Origin: Blastobasis lacticolella
Lineage: Eukaryota > Arthropoda > Insecta > Lepidoptera > Blastobasidae
Assembly: GCA_905147135.1 (NCBI GenBank)
Contig: LR990043.1
Span: 16,493,584 to 16,557,583 of the forward strand
DNA: 64,000 nt
Reading direction: 5' to 3'
Shown: piece after piece, positions 49,228 to 60,239 of the stretch
Layout: each line of letters begins with the position of its first letter
Position numbering within the stretch: position 1 is the stretch's first letter
Notes under the pieces: generated by a model
Told to the model about the DNA's origin: nothing
What the model saw: the letters and a program-made list of their open reading frames with translations, nothing else
Databases searched by the model: none
Program-made: the position numbers and the translations under genes

Positions 49228-49420
49228 GTGTCGGTGGTCGAGTGGTTAAGGTATCCGACTCATAAGCGAGAGGTACCGGGTTCGAATCCCACTGCGGCCA
49301 TGTATCAATGACTCTTTTCTAAGTTATGTACATTAGTTGAACACTAACCGATGCTCTTACGGCGAGGGAAAACATCGTGATGAAACCTGCCCATTCAGGC
49401 GACTGAATGTGTAACCATGG
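49228..49420 (+). mobile_element. tRNA-derived SINE (family A, copy 2)
   Basis: Head GGTCGAGTGGTTAAGGTATC and B-box GGTTCGAATCCCACTGCGG, body AAGTTATGTACATTAGTTGA and CATTCAGGCGACTGAATG. It is followed at once by a family B SINE and then a family E repeat, making a composite block. Confidence 0.85.
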
Positions 49421-49630
49421 TGCGACGATCTGAGTGGTTCAGGGTTCGATTCCCGGCCGGGCAGAAATTGAAATGATGAACTTTAATTTCTGTTACGGGT
49501 CTGGGTGTTCTATGTATAATAAGTATGTATTTAAAAGTATGTAAGTAGTTTATCAGTTATTTAGCACCCATAACACAAGCTTTGCTTACTTTGGGGCTAG
49601 ATGGCGCTGTGTGAATTTGTCCACGATTAT
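49421..49630 (+). mobile_element. SINE family B, head-deleted copy
   Basis: The head reads CTGAGTGGTTCAGGGTTCGA, so about 40 bp between the A-box and B-box regions are missing compared with 44308. The rest of the body matches to GGGGCTAGATGGCGCTGTGT. The short repeat GGTTC at both deletion edges suggests a slippage or end-joining event. Confidence 0.8.
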
Positions 49631-49659
49631 TTTTTATGACTCAATCTAGTCATCCCCAG

Positions 49660-49775
49660 GAAACATGGTCACGGAGGTCAGATGGCAGTCGCTCCACTGT
49701 AATCTGCCAAATTCTGGATCATGGTCAAGGCGGACCGCGGGCACAATCGAGAAATTAACGCCATTATGATTATTA
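49660..49775 (+). mobile_element. Dispersed repeat (family E, copy 3)
   Basis: GGAGGTCAGATGGCAGTCGC, CTGGATCATGGTCAAGGCGG and AACGCCATTATGATTATTAT in order. Confidence 0.7.
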
Positions 49776-50029
49776 TTATTTATCGTTTGTATACAACGGC
49801 TCTCTACGTCCTTTACAAGGTCGTCTGTCTATCTCGTGGAAAATGCACAGACATGTTTATTAGTCCACTAGTGATAATAAACTAAGATCGCTCTGCACAA
49901 AACTCACGTCATCGAGTTCCAGAATGAGACCACTTTGTGCTGGTCTATATGTAGTGTATTATTTACAGGGTTGCCTGCCAGGAGACGTATGAAAAGAGTT
50001 GTGGATATATGCGAGGTTAGGGAGTTATT

Positions 50030-51060
50030 TATTTATTTAACAATTTATTGCACACAATATAATGAGATGAGACGTGCGCAATAGTTTAAAATATACATAT
50101 TTAATAAACTACATAAATAATTATAAATAAGATACTAAATACACACAATAGTATATATATAAATACACATACATATATACATAATAAAATATATACAGGT
50201 ATTGTAGAACATTCAGGCACATGAGGAAAGATAATGATCCTTTACACGCTTTTTAAAGATTGCTATAGACTGACAATCGCGCACTTCGTGCGGAAGAGAA
50301 TTTCACAGTCTTGCGGCATGTACAGTGAAGGAGTAGGAGTAGAAGTCGGAATGGTGGATGGGGATGTCCAGCGACGATCTAACACTGGAACGACAAGGTT
50401 TGTCCTGTGGACGAGAAAAGTGGAATCGGTCACGGAGGTATGAGGGAGCGGAAGGATTATGAAGGACGTTATAGAGGGTGGATAGGATATGAGTATTCCT
50501 GCGCAAGCGAATTGGGAGCCACTTGAGTTGAGAACGATATTTTGAAATGTGGTCATATTTGCGCAGGCCAAAAATGAATCGGATACACAGGTTTTGTAAG
50601 CGCTCCAATTTATTTAAGAGTTCCTCAGTGGCATCCAAGTAGCAGGAGTCTGCATAGTCGAGCAGTGGAAGAAGAAGAGTTTGGACAAGTGTAATTTTTG
50701 GGGTAAGAAACTTTGAAGGCATTTGATAGAATGGAACGAGAAGTGCATCTTTTTACTGACCGCATTGACGTGAGACAACCAAGATAAATTGGAATCAAGA
50801 ATCAAGCCAAGGTTCTTTGCTGTTTTACTCAGGGGTATTGGAATACCATCGTAGACAATTTGGGGGATAGGAGAGACAGAACCAAGCCGCTTACACATGT
50901 ATGAGCTGCCGATAATCAAAACCTGAGATTTCTTCGGATTTACTAACAGCCCAAACGACTTTGCCCAAGATGATATTCTATCCAGATCAGCATTAATACA
51001 GGCAACAGCATTATCTATATCAGACCATTTAAAATGGTGATAAATTTGCAAGAGTTGTGT
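50030..51060 (-). mobile_element. CR1/jockey-like LINE, 3' half with reverse transcriptase
   Basis: Minus-strand frames 50614-51051 and 50303-50722 encode one reverse transcriptase end with a frameshift. The blocks are VACINADLDRISSWAKSFGL, NPKKSQVLIIGSS, KNLGLILDSNLSWLSHVNAV, LLPLLDYADSCYLDATEELL, RLQNLCIRFIFGLRKYDHIS and LKWLPIRLRRNTHILSTLYN. A 3' UTR ends at the TATTTATTTAACAATTTATT block near 50030. The catalytic YxDD is upstream of the truncation point and missing. Confidence 0.85.
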
Positions 51061-51179
51061 CAGGATAGAGCAAAGTGGCGGTCCGCATTATAAAGGTACC
51101 AAAGCGGTTCGTGCGGATGTTTTACGAAGGGCCTAGGTGAAATTCGTTACTACAATTTTTCTTATTCTAACAAATATCA

Positions 51180-51330
51180 CAGCGTAGGAGAGCCCCCCAC
51201 CAGATGGACGGACGACATCGTAAAGGTCGCAGGGAGCCGATGGCCCAGCGTTGTGGAAGGCAGGCCTCCCCAACGCCAATAGGCCTATGTTCAGCAGCGG
51301 ACGGACGTACGGATAATGAAAATGAGAGAC
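51180..51330 (+). mobile_element. LINE tail fragment
   Basis: The + strand encodes VGEPPTRWTDDIVKVAGSRW followed by a degraded AYVQQ motif and an ATAATGAAAATG tail. It is a relative of the tail inserted at 8113-8294. Confidence 0.7.
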
Positions 51331-51636
51331 ATCCTTAATGACTTCAATTTTAAACCCGAGACCCGAGGGTCTTTTACGTCGAGACGTAGCAGACCGTAGC
51401 GCAGAAAACTCTATCATTTGTCTGGCAACCGTTGACGGAAATGATGATCGATGATCGATTAGACGTTGGCGTTAGTGATGTCCTAAGCTACCTACGATAA
51501 GTGCCAGCCACATTTAAATCAAGATGAAATAATCTAATCAAATTATCTCAATAACCAATATTTTGATACCAGTATAAAACAATAAACTTTGTTGTATTGT
51601 TAACTAAATTAGACGCTTTATTATATCTTTGCTTAC

Positions 51637-52834
51637 CGTGAAATTGAATCCCGTGACTCTCTCCAAAACACCATATCAGTCGACATTGTAGGTCGACCAT
51701 TATTTGATTCGTCTTCGGTATGAATTTGTGTATGCGATTCAATAGGAAGTGTTCTAATTCGTCCACGTTATCGAAGTCCAATACGGACATCATGGTGCCG
51801 AGGGCTTTCTGCACGGCGCACACGCTGCTGCCCGGCACCGTCATGGCGCACTGCAGGCAGCGCCAGGGGCCGCTCGCCTTCAGCGGCTCCGCGGGCAGCA
51901 GCGAGCCGGGGCACTCCGCGGAGAAGCATCTCAGCGCCGCCAGCAGCGTCCCGCGCTCGGTGGGGTCCGCGCATCGCTCGCATTCACACAAAAAATGTTT
52001 AGTCTTGTACAAATTAACGCGGCGCGCCGGAGTCCCCCACAACAACCCGGTGTAAATAGAATATATCTCTGTCCCGGCGCGAATCGGCTTCACAGCTTTG
52101 ACGACCATTTGCGAATCCTTGTTATACGTCAGCCTCGTGTTGGGCACGCAGTTATGATTCATGAGACTCGCAACAGGAAACAAACCACGCCTACTTATTT
52201 CATTTGCCCCGAATGGTATTACAATTTCGTATGCGTTCGTGTCCAGCGCGCAGCACGCGTGTATCATCAGGTCGAATTCATCGTCGGGTATTTCGAAGTA
52301 TTTAATGAGCTCCCTTATTTCGGAGCCGTGTTGAGGCAGCATGTGCGCCTCAAGATAAGCCATCAACCGCTTTTGATCATCATCCAACAATAGCGCCCTT
52401 ATCGCGGCTAGCGCGCGCGACAATAGTGTGTCGTCGATTTCCTCAATGGGCACTTTGTTACTCCAGTTCGAAATTATTTTGCAATCGTTCTCATGTACTT
52501 CGTTATTCTGGCACTCGGTGGAACACAGCAACAACGCACATTTATGACACTTTAAGAACGTTTCACTTTGTAATTTGGAACACACTGTACAGCCGTGGGC
52601 CACGGTCATCCCCGCCCGGGGACCCGCTACTAGAACACGATCCACAAACAGCACTTCCCCGTTCGAGAGGTCTTCTGTCGCGAACAGGCCGCGTCCTCCG
52701 TGTGGCGATTCCGCAATAGTCCATTTGTGGGAATACGGCACGTCGTCACAGCTGGAGAAGCCGAGATGGTCGCTCACCATACGCGACAATTGCTCCAACG
52801 ACAACATCCTGCCACGGCTCGCCAGTGACGGCAC
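51637..52834 (-). CDS. SmydA-8/msta-like SET-MYND first exon B
   Basis: One 1198-bp exon (399 codons plus one base), donor GTAAGC, phase 1. It encodes GGRGLFATEDL, a MYND finger at residues 82-118 (GCTVCSKLQSETFLKC), SET core NHNCVPNTR (226-234, Asn228 where exon A has Ser), SIYTGLLWGTPARR and post-SET CECERCADPTERGT. The donor phase equals that of exon A, and both would join the 39732-39895 exon to restore Glu-Leu-Ser. No other downstream exons are visible before exon A. If it uses the shared 3' exons the protein is 505 aa. Otherwise it is a separate gene with unseen or lost last exons. The open frame reading on past the donor is intron. The start could be Met1 or Met10. Confidence 0.85.
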
Positions 52835-55538
52835 TGCACTGCGCGCTCTCTGCGAATATTATACACATGAGTGAGTTTGATAACACGGGCAAGGCAACCG
52901 ATCGGCTGCGTGACTCCGCCAAAACATGCACGGTCTTCTCCGTCACTAAGCGAGCTCGATAGATGCGCGCCGGCCGCTAAGCTAATCGGGTGCCGGAAGT
53001 ATCTATTCATATGTATTTTTGCCAACTCCATATCAATTAACGTTTACAGTAAACTTACGTACAAAATTAGGTGATGTCGAAATGGCGTACGGTCCAATTC
53101 GGCCGCTAGCTGAGCCCGGGCCCGGACGGATAGTGCGAAAGACGTAGCCGTGACATCTGCGGGAAAATTAAAAATGTCGGTAGGTAGATCAGTTATTTTT
53201 AAACTTGGACGAACAACTGATTACGAGTCTTGCGCACTTGATTTAAATAATGTGAATCAAATATTTTGCTAATTTTCAAAACATAGTAGTATAGAGGATA
53301 ATAGGCGGGTAAATAATATGTGACTAAATATTAAGTATGTGTATATTTCAATCTATATCAAGCTGTAGTTATAGAGGTATAAGTAGGATACGCCCTATTA
53401 CCGTAGATTAATTAATATTATTAGCCAATATATATTAGCTATAACCGAAGCTAACTCCCGCCAACTCTTATGTCCTTAAAATAGTCAGTTAACCATGTGA
53501 TCAATTGAGTCCAAAAATAATATTTTGAAGATAGCCAGGTGTTAGCGTTAATAGGCGAGTTGGAAGAACTGTGAATTTATATTTAGGTTTAAAAAAAATA
53601 AGCCGTCTATGTATTGTTTTACTAAAGTTTCATTCGGTAAAAGAAGATATATTAAAATTAGAGCCAAAGGCAGTGGCCATACTCTACATTTAGAAGAGTT
53701 TAATAGTCAATATTTACTCGTACAAGTCCTACACCTAATGTGTAAATGTATTGATGTCATGTATTGATTGCATGCTGTGAAGACAATGGTGTTACGTTCT
53801 AAAAGATACACACTTCCCAGTACGCAAGTTCTGTTAGCACCATATCGTCTGCGGTTTTCCTATAGGTACACATAATTGGTTAGTCTGGACATGTGGTGCA
53901 GAATGTGTAAACAACGCAACTATAGTAACATTGAACAGAGGAAATCTAGAACATTCACAAAGTAAAAACTCGTAGAGTACTCAAAACTTACTTATACGGT
54001 GGATGCGCTTTACTAATATATATATATGGAGGAATGTTTGCGAATTTAATTGAAAATAATAAACGTTGTTGCTGTAATCTTTTTCGTACCACGATTTCGT
54101 ATGGTAATTATAGAAACGACCTCTACATGATAATATAGTGCACATATTCTCAGTAACGTTTTAGTATGGTTTGTGTATTAAGACTTAGGTCATAGGCACA
54201 CAAGACACTTCAAAAGTGATCTTAGATACTGGTGTACGTAGAGTAGCTTCTGATTGGTAGCTGTGTACCGTGGCAGGACGCGTTCACGCCCTCAAAGACA
54301 CGCACAAAGTGGCGTCAGGACTTGAAACGTGATCCCACCCCTTTGTGACCTCAGTCTCCACGATGGTTCGTCAACCTGCCCAGTCTTTGTGACCATTTGT
54401 CCTACGTGGACGTTCATGTATTCGTAAAAAAACTAGATAAATGCGTTATAATCCGTATCGTTATACGGTATACGTGTAGAGTGTGTTAGCCAATTATTTG
54501 GTGCGGCTCAGTGGTTAACGAGATATAATGCAAATGTTGTTCAATTATTACCGTGAGGACGAGTGTCCGTGGTATTACTTCGATAGTTCGTACAAAACGT
54601 TGCTGGGGTCCTGTCTAACTGTTTTTGGTAAAGTATACCCACACATTTTTATAGCGTTTGACAACTGTGTTAGATAAATAAAGTAATGTTAAATAAAAGT
54701 TATGATTAAATGTGATGTGGCAGATATTCTGTGGTGGTTGTGAATGTGTAGGTAGCTAATTTAATAAAATTTTTTTTACAAAATCAGCAGCAGAGGTATA
54801 TTAGAGGTCTCCTTAGAAGCAAGCAACGCATTGGTAGTGCCTCTGGTGTTGTTGACGTCCAGCGGGGTCCGACGGGCAGCGGTGACCACTTTCCATCAGG
54901 TGGCCCGCTTGCCTGTTTGTCTGCCTATTACATAAAAAAACTTGAACCTAGCATACAATGTCGCTGAAAATATGGAGCTGCTGCAAATGAGTGAATTTTT
55001 GTAATATTTAAAATTGCTTGTCTGATTTGAGCTTAGAATAGAATAAAATAGGTAACACCGACCATTCCTGACTACTGTTAAAGAAAGTAAAGTCTTCAAC
55101 AAACATTTGTAGACCCGAAAATGTTATTTTTAAAACCGTGATCTCCATTCGGCTGCCAAGCATGGATATTATGACATCCATCCGCCTCCATGATTGGAGG
55201 CATGTTCAGCATAGAACTGCTACGAGCTGAGCTATTATGATGTGATGGTAAAAACCCCTTTCCCAATGTACAGTACAAGAGCATTAGTGCATTACCACTT
55301 CAAGAAAATATTTCTTTGTCACTACAGCAACATTCTGCCAAAATCAGTTTGGTAAAAGAAGGAAGAACTAGGTGCCCCTTATGCCTAAAAGACTTGTCCT
55401 TTAGCCCCAGGGTCTTTTTTATATATTAAATAAAAATATATTCATGAATGCTATAAGAACCGTCTAAAAACTGCACTGTAGTGCTAAAGAATGTGATTCT
55501 TAAGGACCACCTTAAGATCGCACTTATGATCTTGCACA
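52835..55538. other. Intergenic, no gene recognised
   Basis: The left edge should hold the exon B promoter. No + strand exon that could precede the opsin exon is convincing. Repeats: an inverted family C copy at 54820-54925 and a family D piece at 55100-55245 (CGTGATCTCCATTCGGCTGC). The rest is AT-rich and unassigned. Confidence 0.5.
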
Positions 55539-58500
55539 ATGTATCTATTGACATTGATTTATAATGTAGGTGTATTTGGGGTGCTGCTGAACGGCTGGCT
55601 GTACGTGACGTTCCTGCACAGCCATCTTATCGTGTACAAAAGCCACCTTCTGGTCTTCAGCCTGTGCTTCGCTTCGCTCGGAAGGAACCTACTAGGGTTC
55701 CCGTTTTCTTCGTCTTCCGCAATAGCTAAAAGGTTTACCTAAAAGTATTATGATTTAAGTCTAGAAAATGGAGCATCGGTGGTCTGGTGGTAAAGGTATT
55801 CGACTCGCAAGCGGGAGGTATCGGGTTCGAATCCACTGTCGCCATGTACCAATGTCTCTTTTCTGAGTTACGTACGTTAGTTGAACACTAATCGACGCTT
55901 TTACGGTGAGTAATATATCGTGATGAAACCTAAACATTCAGGCGACTGAATCAACAGTTACCGCCTTGCATCAGGTGCTCGTTTGTCACTGAGTAGCATA
56001 ATTATAGCTAACCGACAGAAACATTCAGATAGCTCTCTGCCAAGTTTACATAATAATATACTCAAATGTTTTTAAGCTATTTTTTTATGATGGTAAGCAG
56101 TTACCGCAGCCTTTGGACTTTTTCAATACCAGGGCATCACCCACACGTTGCCGACCCCGTAAACTACTGCACCGATTTTAATTAAAAAAAGCTAAGAACT
56201 ATTTCAATTAAATTGGCTTCCAAATAAAGAAAATCGCAACGTCATTAATAATATATATTTGACCGGCACTTCTATAGAATAAACGTTATTGATGCTCAAC
56301 GTCTTCACAGCATGAATTAAAAGCTGCTTTGTTTCAGGTGGTTATTTGGTCCAGCATGTTGCCAACTATTCGCTTTTCTAAACAATTTTTTCGGGATATT
56401 TCAAATGACAACGCTGTTCGTGCTAGTTCTTGAGAGGTATTTGCTAGCGAATCACTACAGACGTGGTACGTATTATATTCAGTTATTTTCCTACCTAGTT
56501 TATACATTGCGTTTATTCTATTCCACATTTAAAGGATGGGTTAACCAGTGTAATTACCAGATTTTACTGCTCATAATTACCGCGAGAAGGTCTTACGCTG
56601 AGAACTCTAAGACCTAACCTATAAACCTTACTCTTGAATCACTTTTGAATACCGCATTAAGATCCGTTGCGTAGTTTAAAAGATCAAAGCGTACATACAT
56701 GAATAGTGAATACATACAGAAGAACAGACGGCGGGAAGCGACTTTGTTTTATACTATGTATAGATAGGATATATTAATAACCGCTTTATTCTGTCTGTCT
56801 GCTGTTTTGTCATAAATAAAATCCTTCTGTTTTCAGAGAAGTCGCTGTACAACAAATACTATGGAATACTAATTGGGCTGTGTTGGACGACTGCTATACT
56901 ATTCTCGGTTCCACCACTGTACGGTTACGGAATGTATTCCTGTGACGCTACCAGCACCGTCTGCGCCTTCCTCTGGCCCTCTCCAACGTCTGGATCAAAG
57001 CAGCTGGGCTACACCATACCTTATGTGGCGATTTGTGGTTTCATACCGGTTATTGCTATGTAAGTTGTTGTTTCTCTAGTATTGCAGTTGTTAATCATTT
57101 CATTACTTATGGTGAGAGCGTCGGTGGCCTAAATGATAATGGGTTCCGATTCGTCAGTGAGACGTGCCGAGTTTAATCCCCAGTGCTACCTGAAAACACT
57201 TCTTTTGCATTAAGAATATAAATTTAACATTGACTGAATTGCCCCAAAAAATAATGCCATAACTTAAAAGAGGGTAAACAACCATAATATGCATTCAATG
57301 TAACTTGTTCTGAAGCATCGGCATTCGCACCCGTGTTCTACACCAATGAGAGAGTTATGTACCAACATTAGTTGAAATATATGTGGGGTAAATATGGGAA
57401 AAAATGGGAAAATCGTGATGAAACCTGCACATTCAGGCGACTGGTTATTTTGTCACTAAGATGCAGTCTGGTCAAGTTTCCCTGTTGACTGTGTCACGGA
57501 GGTCAGACGCTCCACTGCATTTTAAATTATCTGTCTTATACTGGATCACGGTTAACACGGACTTCGGGCCCACGCGTGCGAGAGCTCAATAAAGTAGTAT
57601 TGCACACAACCGTTGATAAGCTACAATAACTGCTTGCCATCAGGCGAGCCGTACGTACCTAGTGACAAAAAAGGTTCTATCAATAAGAGTACCTACATTT
57701 TTTTTTGTGTTCGTATAGGTTCTACTTCATGGGAAAAGCTGTAAGATTGGAGACCATATACTATAAAAGTGAAATGCAAAAGGACCAGAAACGGCTCACA
57801 AAGGTAGGCAATAAGTAGGTGTTTAGTATCTTAAGGCCTTGCCACATACAAAGCTCGGCGCGAGCGCGGCGCGTTATTTGCTAGGCAACCAACGCGCGGC
57901 GCGATAGTTGCTAGGCAACCATCGCGCCGCGCGATGGTTGCCTAGCAAATAACGCGCCGCGCGATGGTTGCCTAGCAAATATCGCACCGCGCTCACGCCG
58001 CGCTCGCGCCGAGCTTTGTATGTGGCAAGGCCTTTATCGTTCATAATCAATGCATCAAAGCAAAATTCGATAACAGGTGGCTACCTGTTACCTTACCACT
58101 TTAGAATTTTTTCTGTATAATCTGTCCAAACTGACTTGTCTTATTTGGTTAAGGAAATTACGTATATAAATGGATAATGTGCAGCAGTATTAGTTGAAAA
58201 AACATTCTATGTGTTTATTATTTATTTATTTATTTATTAAATCTTCATGCACAAAATAGTACAAAGGCGGACTTAAAGCTAAAATAGCCTTATCTACCAG
58301 TCAACCAGGAGATAAAGGGTAAAGAAAAACTAAGACGGTGCAAGAGAAGCTACTAAACAAGATGGAGGAGGAGAACCGTTAATGCAATTATAGCCGAACC
58401 AGAGATAACAGTACAGATAAATAGATAGATAACTGAAAATAAGTAATATAAATATAATAAAGCTAGAAATAAACGTGAGTGAGTGAGTTTCTTATATAAT

Positions 58501-60071
58501 TCTCGATATCTATACACAATATATGTAGCGTGATTGATACGGCAAGTCGTGGACTTTCTTCGTTCCCTATAAATATTCACTCTCTATTGTAGAAAACCGT
58601 ATTAAAATTCGTGTGTACTTTAAAAGATCTCAAGAGTACATATATACATACAGAGGGACAGACGGCGGGAAGCGACTTTGTTTTACACTATGTATAAATG
58701 TTTTAGTTTCTTTTTATAGTATCCACCAATACGCGATAGACTGAAACATTAGTTTCTCTTTGTACTTGAACCACAGAGTATTTATTTTAACAAACTTAGG
58801 TATATCATAATTTGCTATTTAATAACAATTTAGCCAATTAAAAATATATTCTTAAAATGGTGGTGTAAGTAAGTACTTTATTGCAACAACATAGTCTATG
58901 GTCCAGTTTATCCTTTTCGGATATACAATAGTAATTGGTGATTAAGAAGCCAGAAGCCACCTCACAAAACCACAAAAACAACAATTCTCACATTTCCATG
59001 CTACCCAATCAGAGCATCCACTCGCTGGTGGTGGCGACCCTGGCGCTGTGGCTGCCTGCCGCCGTGCTGGCCGGCTGGCAGTGGCTGCCGCTCCTGGTCC
59101 TCGGCTACAGGCCGCACGTGCCTCAGGCACTGGCCTTGCTGGCACCGGTGGCATCCGAAGTGAGTGTTCTACATGTATAGGTGCGTTACAGAAGAACTGT
59201 CTTCCATGTTCAATAAAGGGGAACCGCGGCTTTGGCAGTGGAGGGGCATTTGCCACTTCATTTTTTTCTTTTTTTCGATTGAAGCCGATGTTGTAGCCTC
59301 GTTTTAAAACGTTGATTTTCCTTGAACCAGATTCAATCATCAGATATAAAGCTTGTATATAAAAATAACACGGTTACCTCGTGGATACCATGCCAGTGCA
59401 CTCTGACATGCTGTCAGTTGCTCTAAAATATTGATTCTATTTCGCAAAGTTGGCATCGCATCGGAGCGATATTCTATTGTTAATAAATTGTCAGGACAGA
59501 ATAAAACTCCATCATGTAAACAACGCTGAATTTTAACGACAGGCTTTTTCTTGTTTTACAATTTCCAAAAAAAACACCGGAGTCTTTTAGTCTAATAAAT
59601 TTAGTAATTTGTATGTTATATTGTAATTGCTTCCCTGCTAGGTTTATTTTTTAATAATATTTCATTTATGCAATACGGCAAACAAACAGGCATGCAGGCC
59701 ACCTGATGGAGAGTGGTCACCGCCGCCTATGGACATCAGCAACACCAGGGCGCTATCAATGCGTTGCCCGCCTCAAGGATATAATAATGGTGGCTCTAAT
59801 TTGCGTCTATATTTTGAAGTGATTCAAAAAGGCATATTATACTGTACCCAACAATAACTATGAATACGGTTTATCGATGCCTCTTGGCCTCCGTACATCT
59901 CTTTCATCTTTGGTATGGTTGCAGGCCGCGACGTGTGCGCCGGTGCTTTGCTACTTGGCGTCCGACGAGCGTCTGCGGGCGGCGCTGCTCGGTCGCGTGC
60001 GCAGAAACTACGCCCTGCTACCACCCAAACAGGCGAAGCGGTACAACGTGCGGTACCAGAAACCCGAGTAG
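55539..60071 (+). CDS. Gluopsin-like opsin lacking the retinal-binding lysine
   Basis: Six exons: 55539-55732, 56338-56465, 56837-57059, 57719-57803, 59013-59159 and 59925-60071 (phases 2, 1, 2, 0, 0). It is a class A GPCR. TM1 has VLLNGWLYVTFL, TM2 LLVFSLCFASLGRNLLGFPF, then RWLFGPACCQL, TM3 ending LVLERYLL (an E-R-Y motif), TM4-TM5 PPLYGYGMYSC, TM6 ALWLPAAVLAGW and TM7 LLAPVASE-AATCAPVLCY. Counting back from the tyrosine and the following Leu-Arg, the Schiff-base lysine position is Glu (codon 59157-59159). NPxxY is degraded to PVLCY. Opsins with Glu here have been named gluopsins, relatives of the RGR/peropsin group. The start is uncertain: an acceptor at 55568-55569 allows an upstream first exon. 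Confidence 0.85.
55770..55995 (+). mobile_element. tRNA-derived SINE (family A, copy 3) in opsin intron 1
   Basis: CATCGGTGGTCTGGTGGTAA head, GGTTCGAATCCACTG B-box, GAGTTACGTACGTTAGTTGA and CATTCAGGCGACTGAATC body. Same orientation as the host gene. It lies 40 bp past the donor. Confidence 0.8.
56620..56765 (+). mobile_element. Dispersed repeat (family F, copy 4) in opsin intron 2
   Basis: AGATCCGTTGCGTAGTTTAA, AGATCAAAGCGTACATACAT and GGCGGGAAGCGACTTTGTTT in order. Confidence 0.75.
57115..57480 (+). mobile_element. Degenerate SINE (family A, copy 4) in opsin intron 3
   Basis: GCGTCGGTGGCCTAAATG keeps the head start and CACATTCAGGCGACTGG the tail block. The B-box region is damaged (GAGTTTAATCC) and the middle is expanded. 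A family E copy follows at 57490-57600. Confidence 0.6.
57490..57600 (+). mobile_element. Dispersed repeat (family E, copy 4)
   Basis: CACGGAGGTCAGACGCTCCA, ACTGGATCACGGTTAACACG and GGGCCCACGCGTGCGAGAGC in order. More diverged than the other copies. Confidence 0.6.
57834..58033. mobile_element. PIF/Harbinger-type MITE, 200 bp, TTA target duplication
   Basis: The left end AGGCCTTGCCACATACAAAG is mirrored exactly at the right end, and the arms stay inverted for most of the length through GCGCGAGCGCGGCG. Flanks are TTA (57831-57833) and TTA (58034-58036), the classical Harbinger target. The inner part carries four TTGCTAGGCAAC / GTTGCCTAGCAA motifs. It lies in opsin intron 4 just after exon 57719-57803. 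Confidence 0.88.
58200..58390 (-). mobile_element. LINE 3' end in opsin intron 4
   Basis: TATTTATTTATTTATTAAAT then GCACAAAATAGTACAAAGG, GCGGACTTAAAGC and CTACCAGTCAACCAGGAG are blocks familiar from the 3' UTR of an abundant lepidopteran non-LTR element, here antisense to the opsin. Confidence 0.6.
58571..58697 (+). mobile_element. Dispersed repeat (family F, copy 5) in opsin intron 4
   Basis: AGAAAACCGTATTAAAATTC, TTTAAAAGATCTCAAGAGTA and GGCGGGAAGCGACTTTGTTT in order. Confidence 0.75.
59680..59785 (+). mobile_element. Family C repeat in opsin intron 5
   Basis: GGCATGCAGGCCACCTGATG, GGTCACCGCCGCCTATGGAC and CAATGCGTTGCCCGCCTCAA in order. Confidence 0.75.
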
Positions 60072-60239
60072 AGGACACCAGGAATACTTGTATAGTAGGT
60101 TACAGGTGACATCGTGCGTCAGTGTAAGAAAACAGGGGTCAGGCAACTTATATTATAGACTGTACCATGCATGCTGTCTATTTAGAGTGAACGAAATTTT
60201 TGTAATTAAACGGCCTGTTTTAGAAATTGGGTCGGGACA

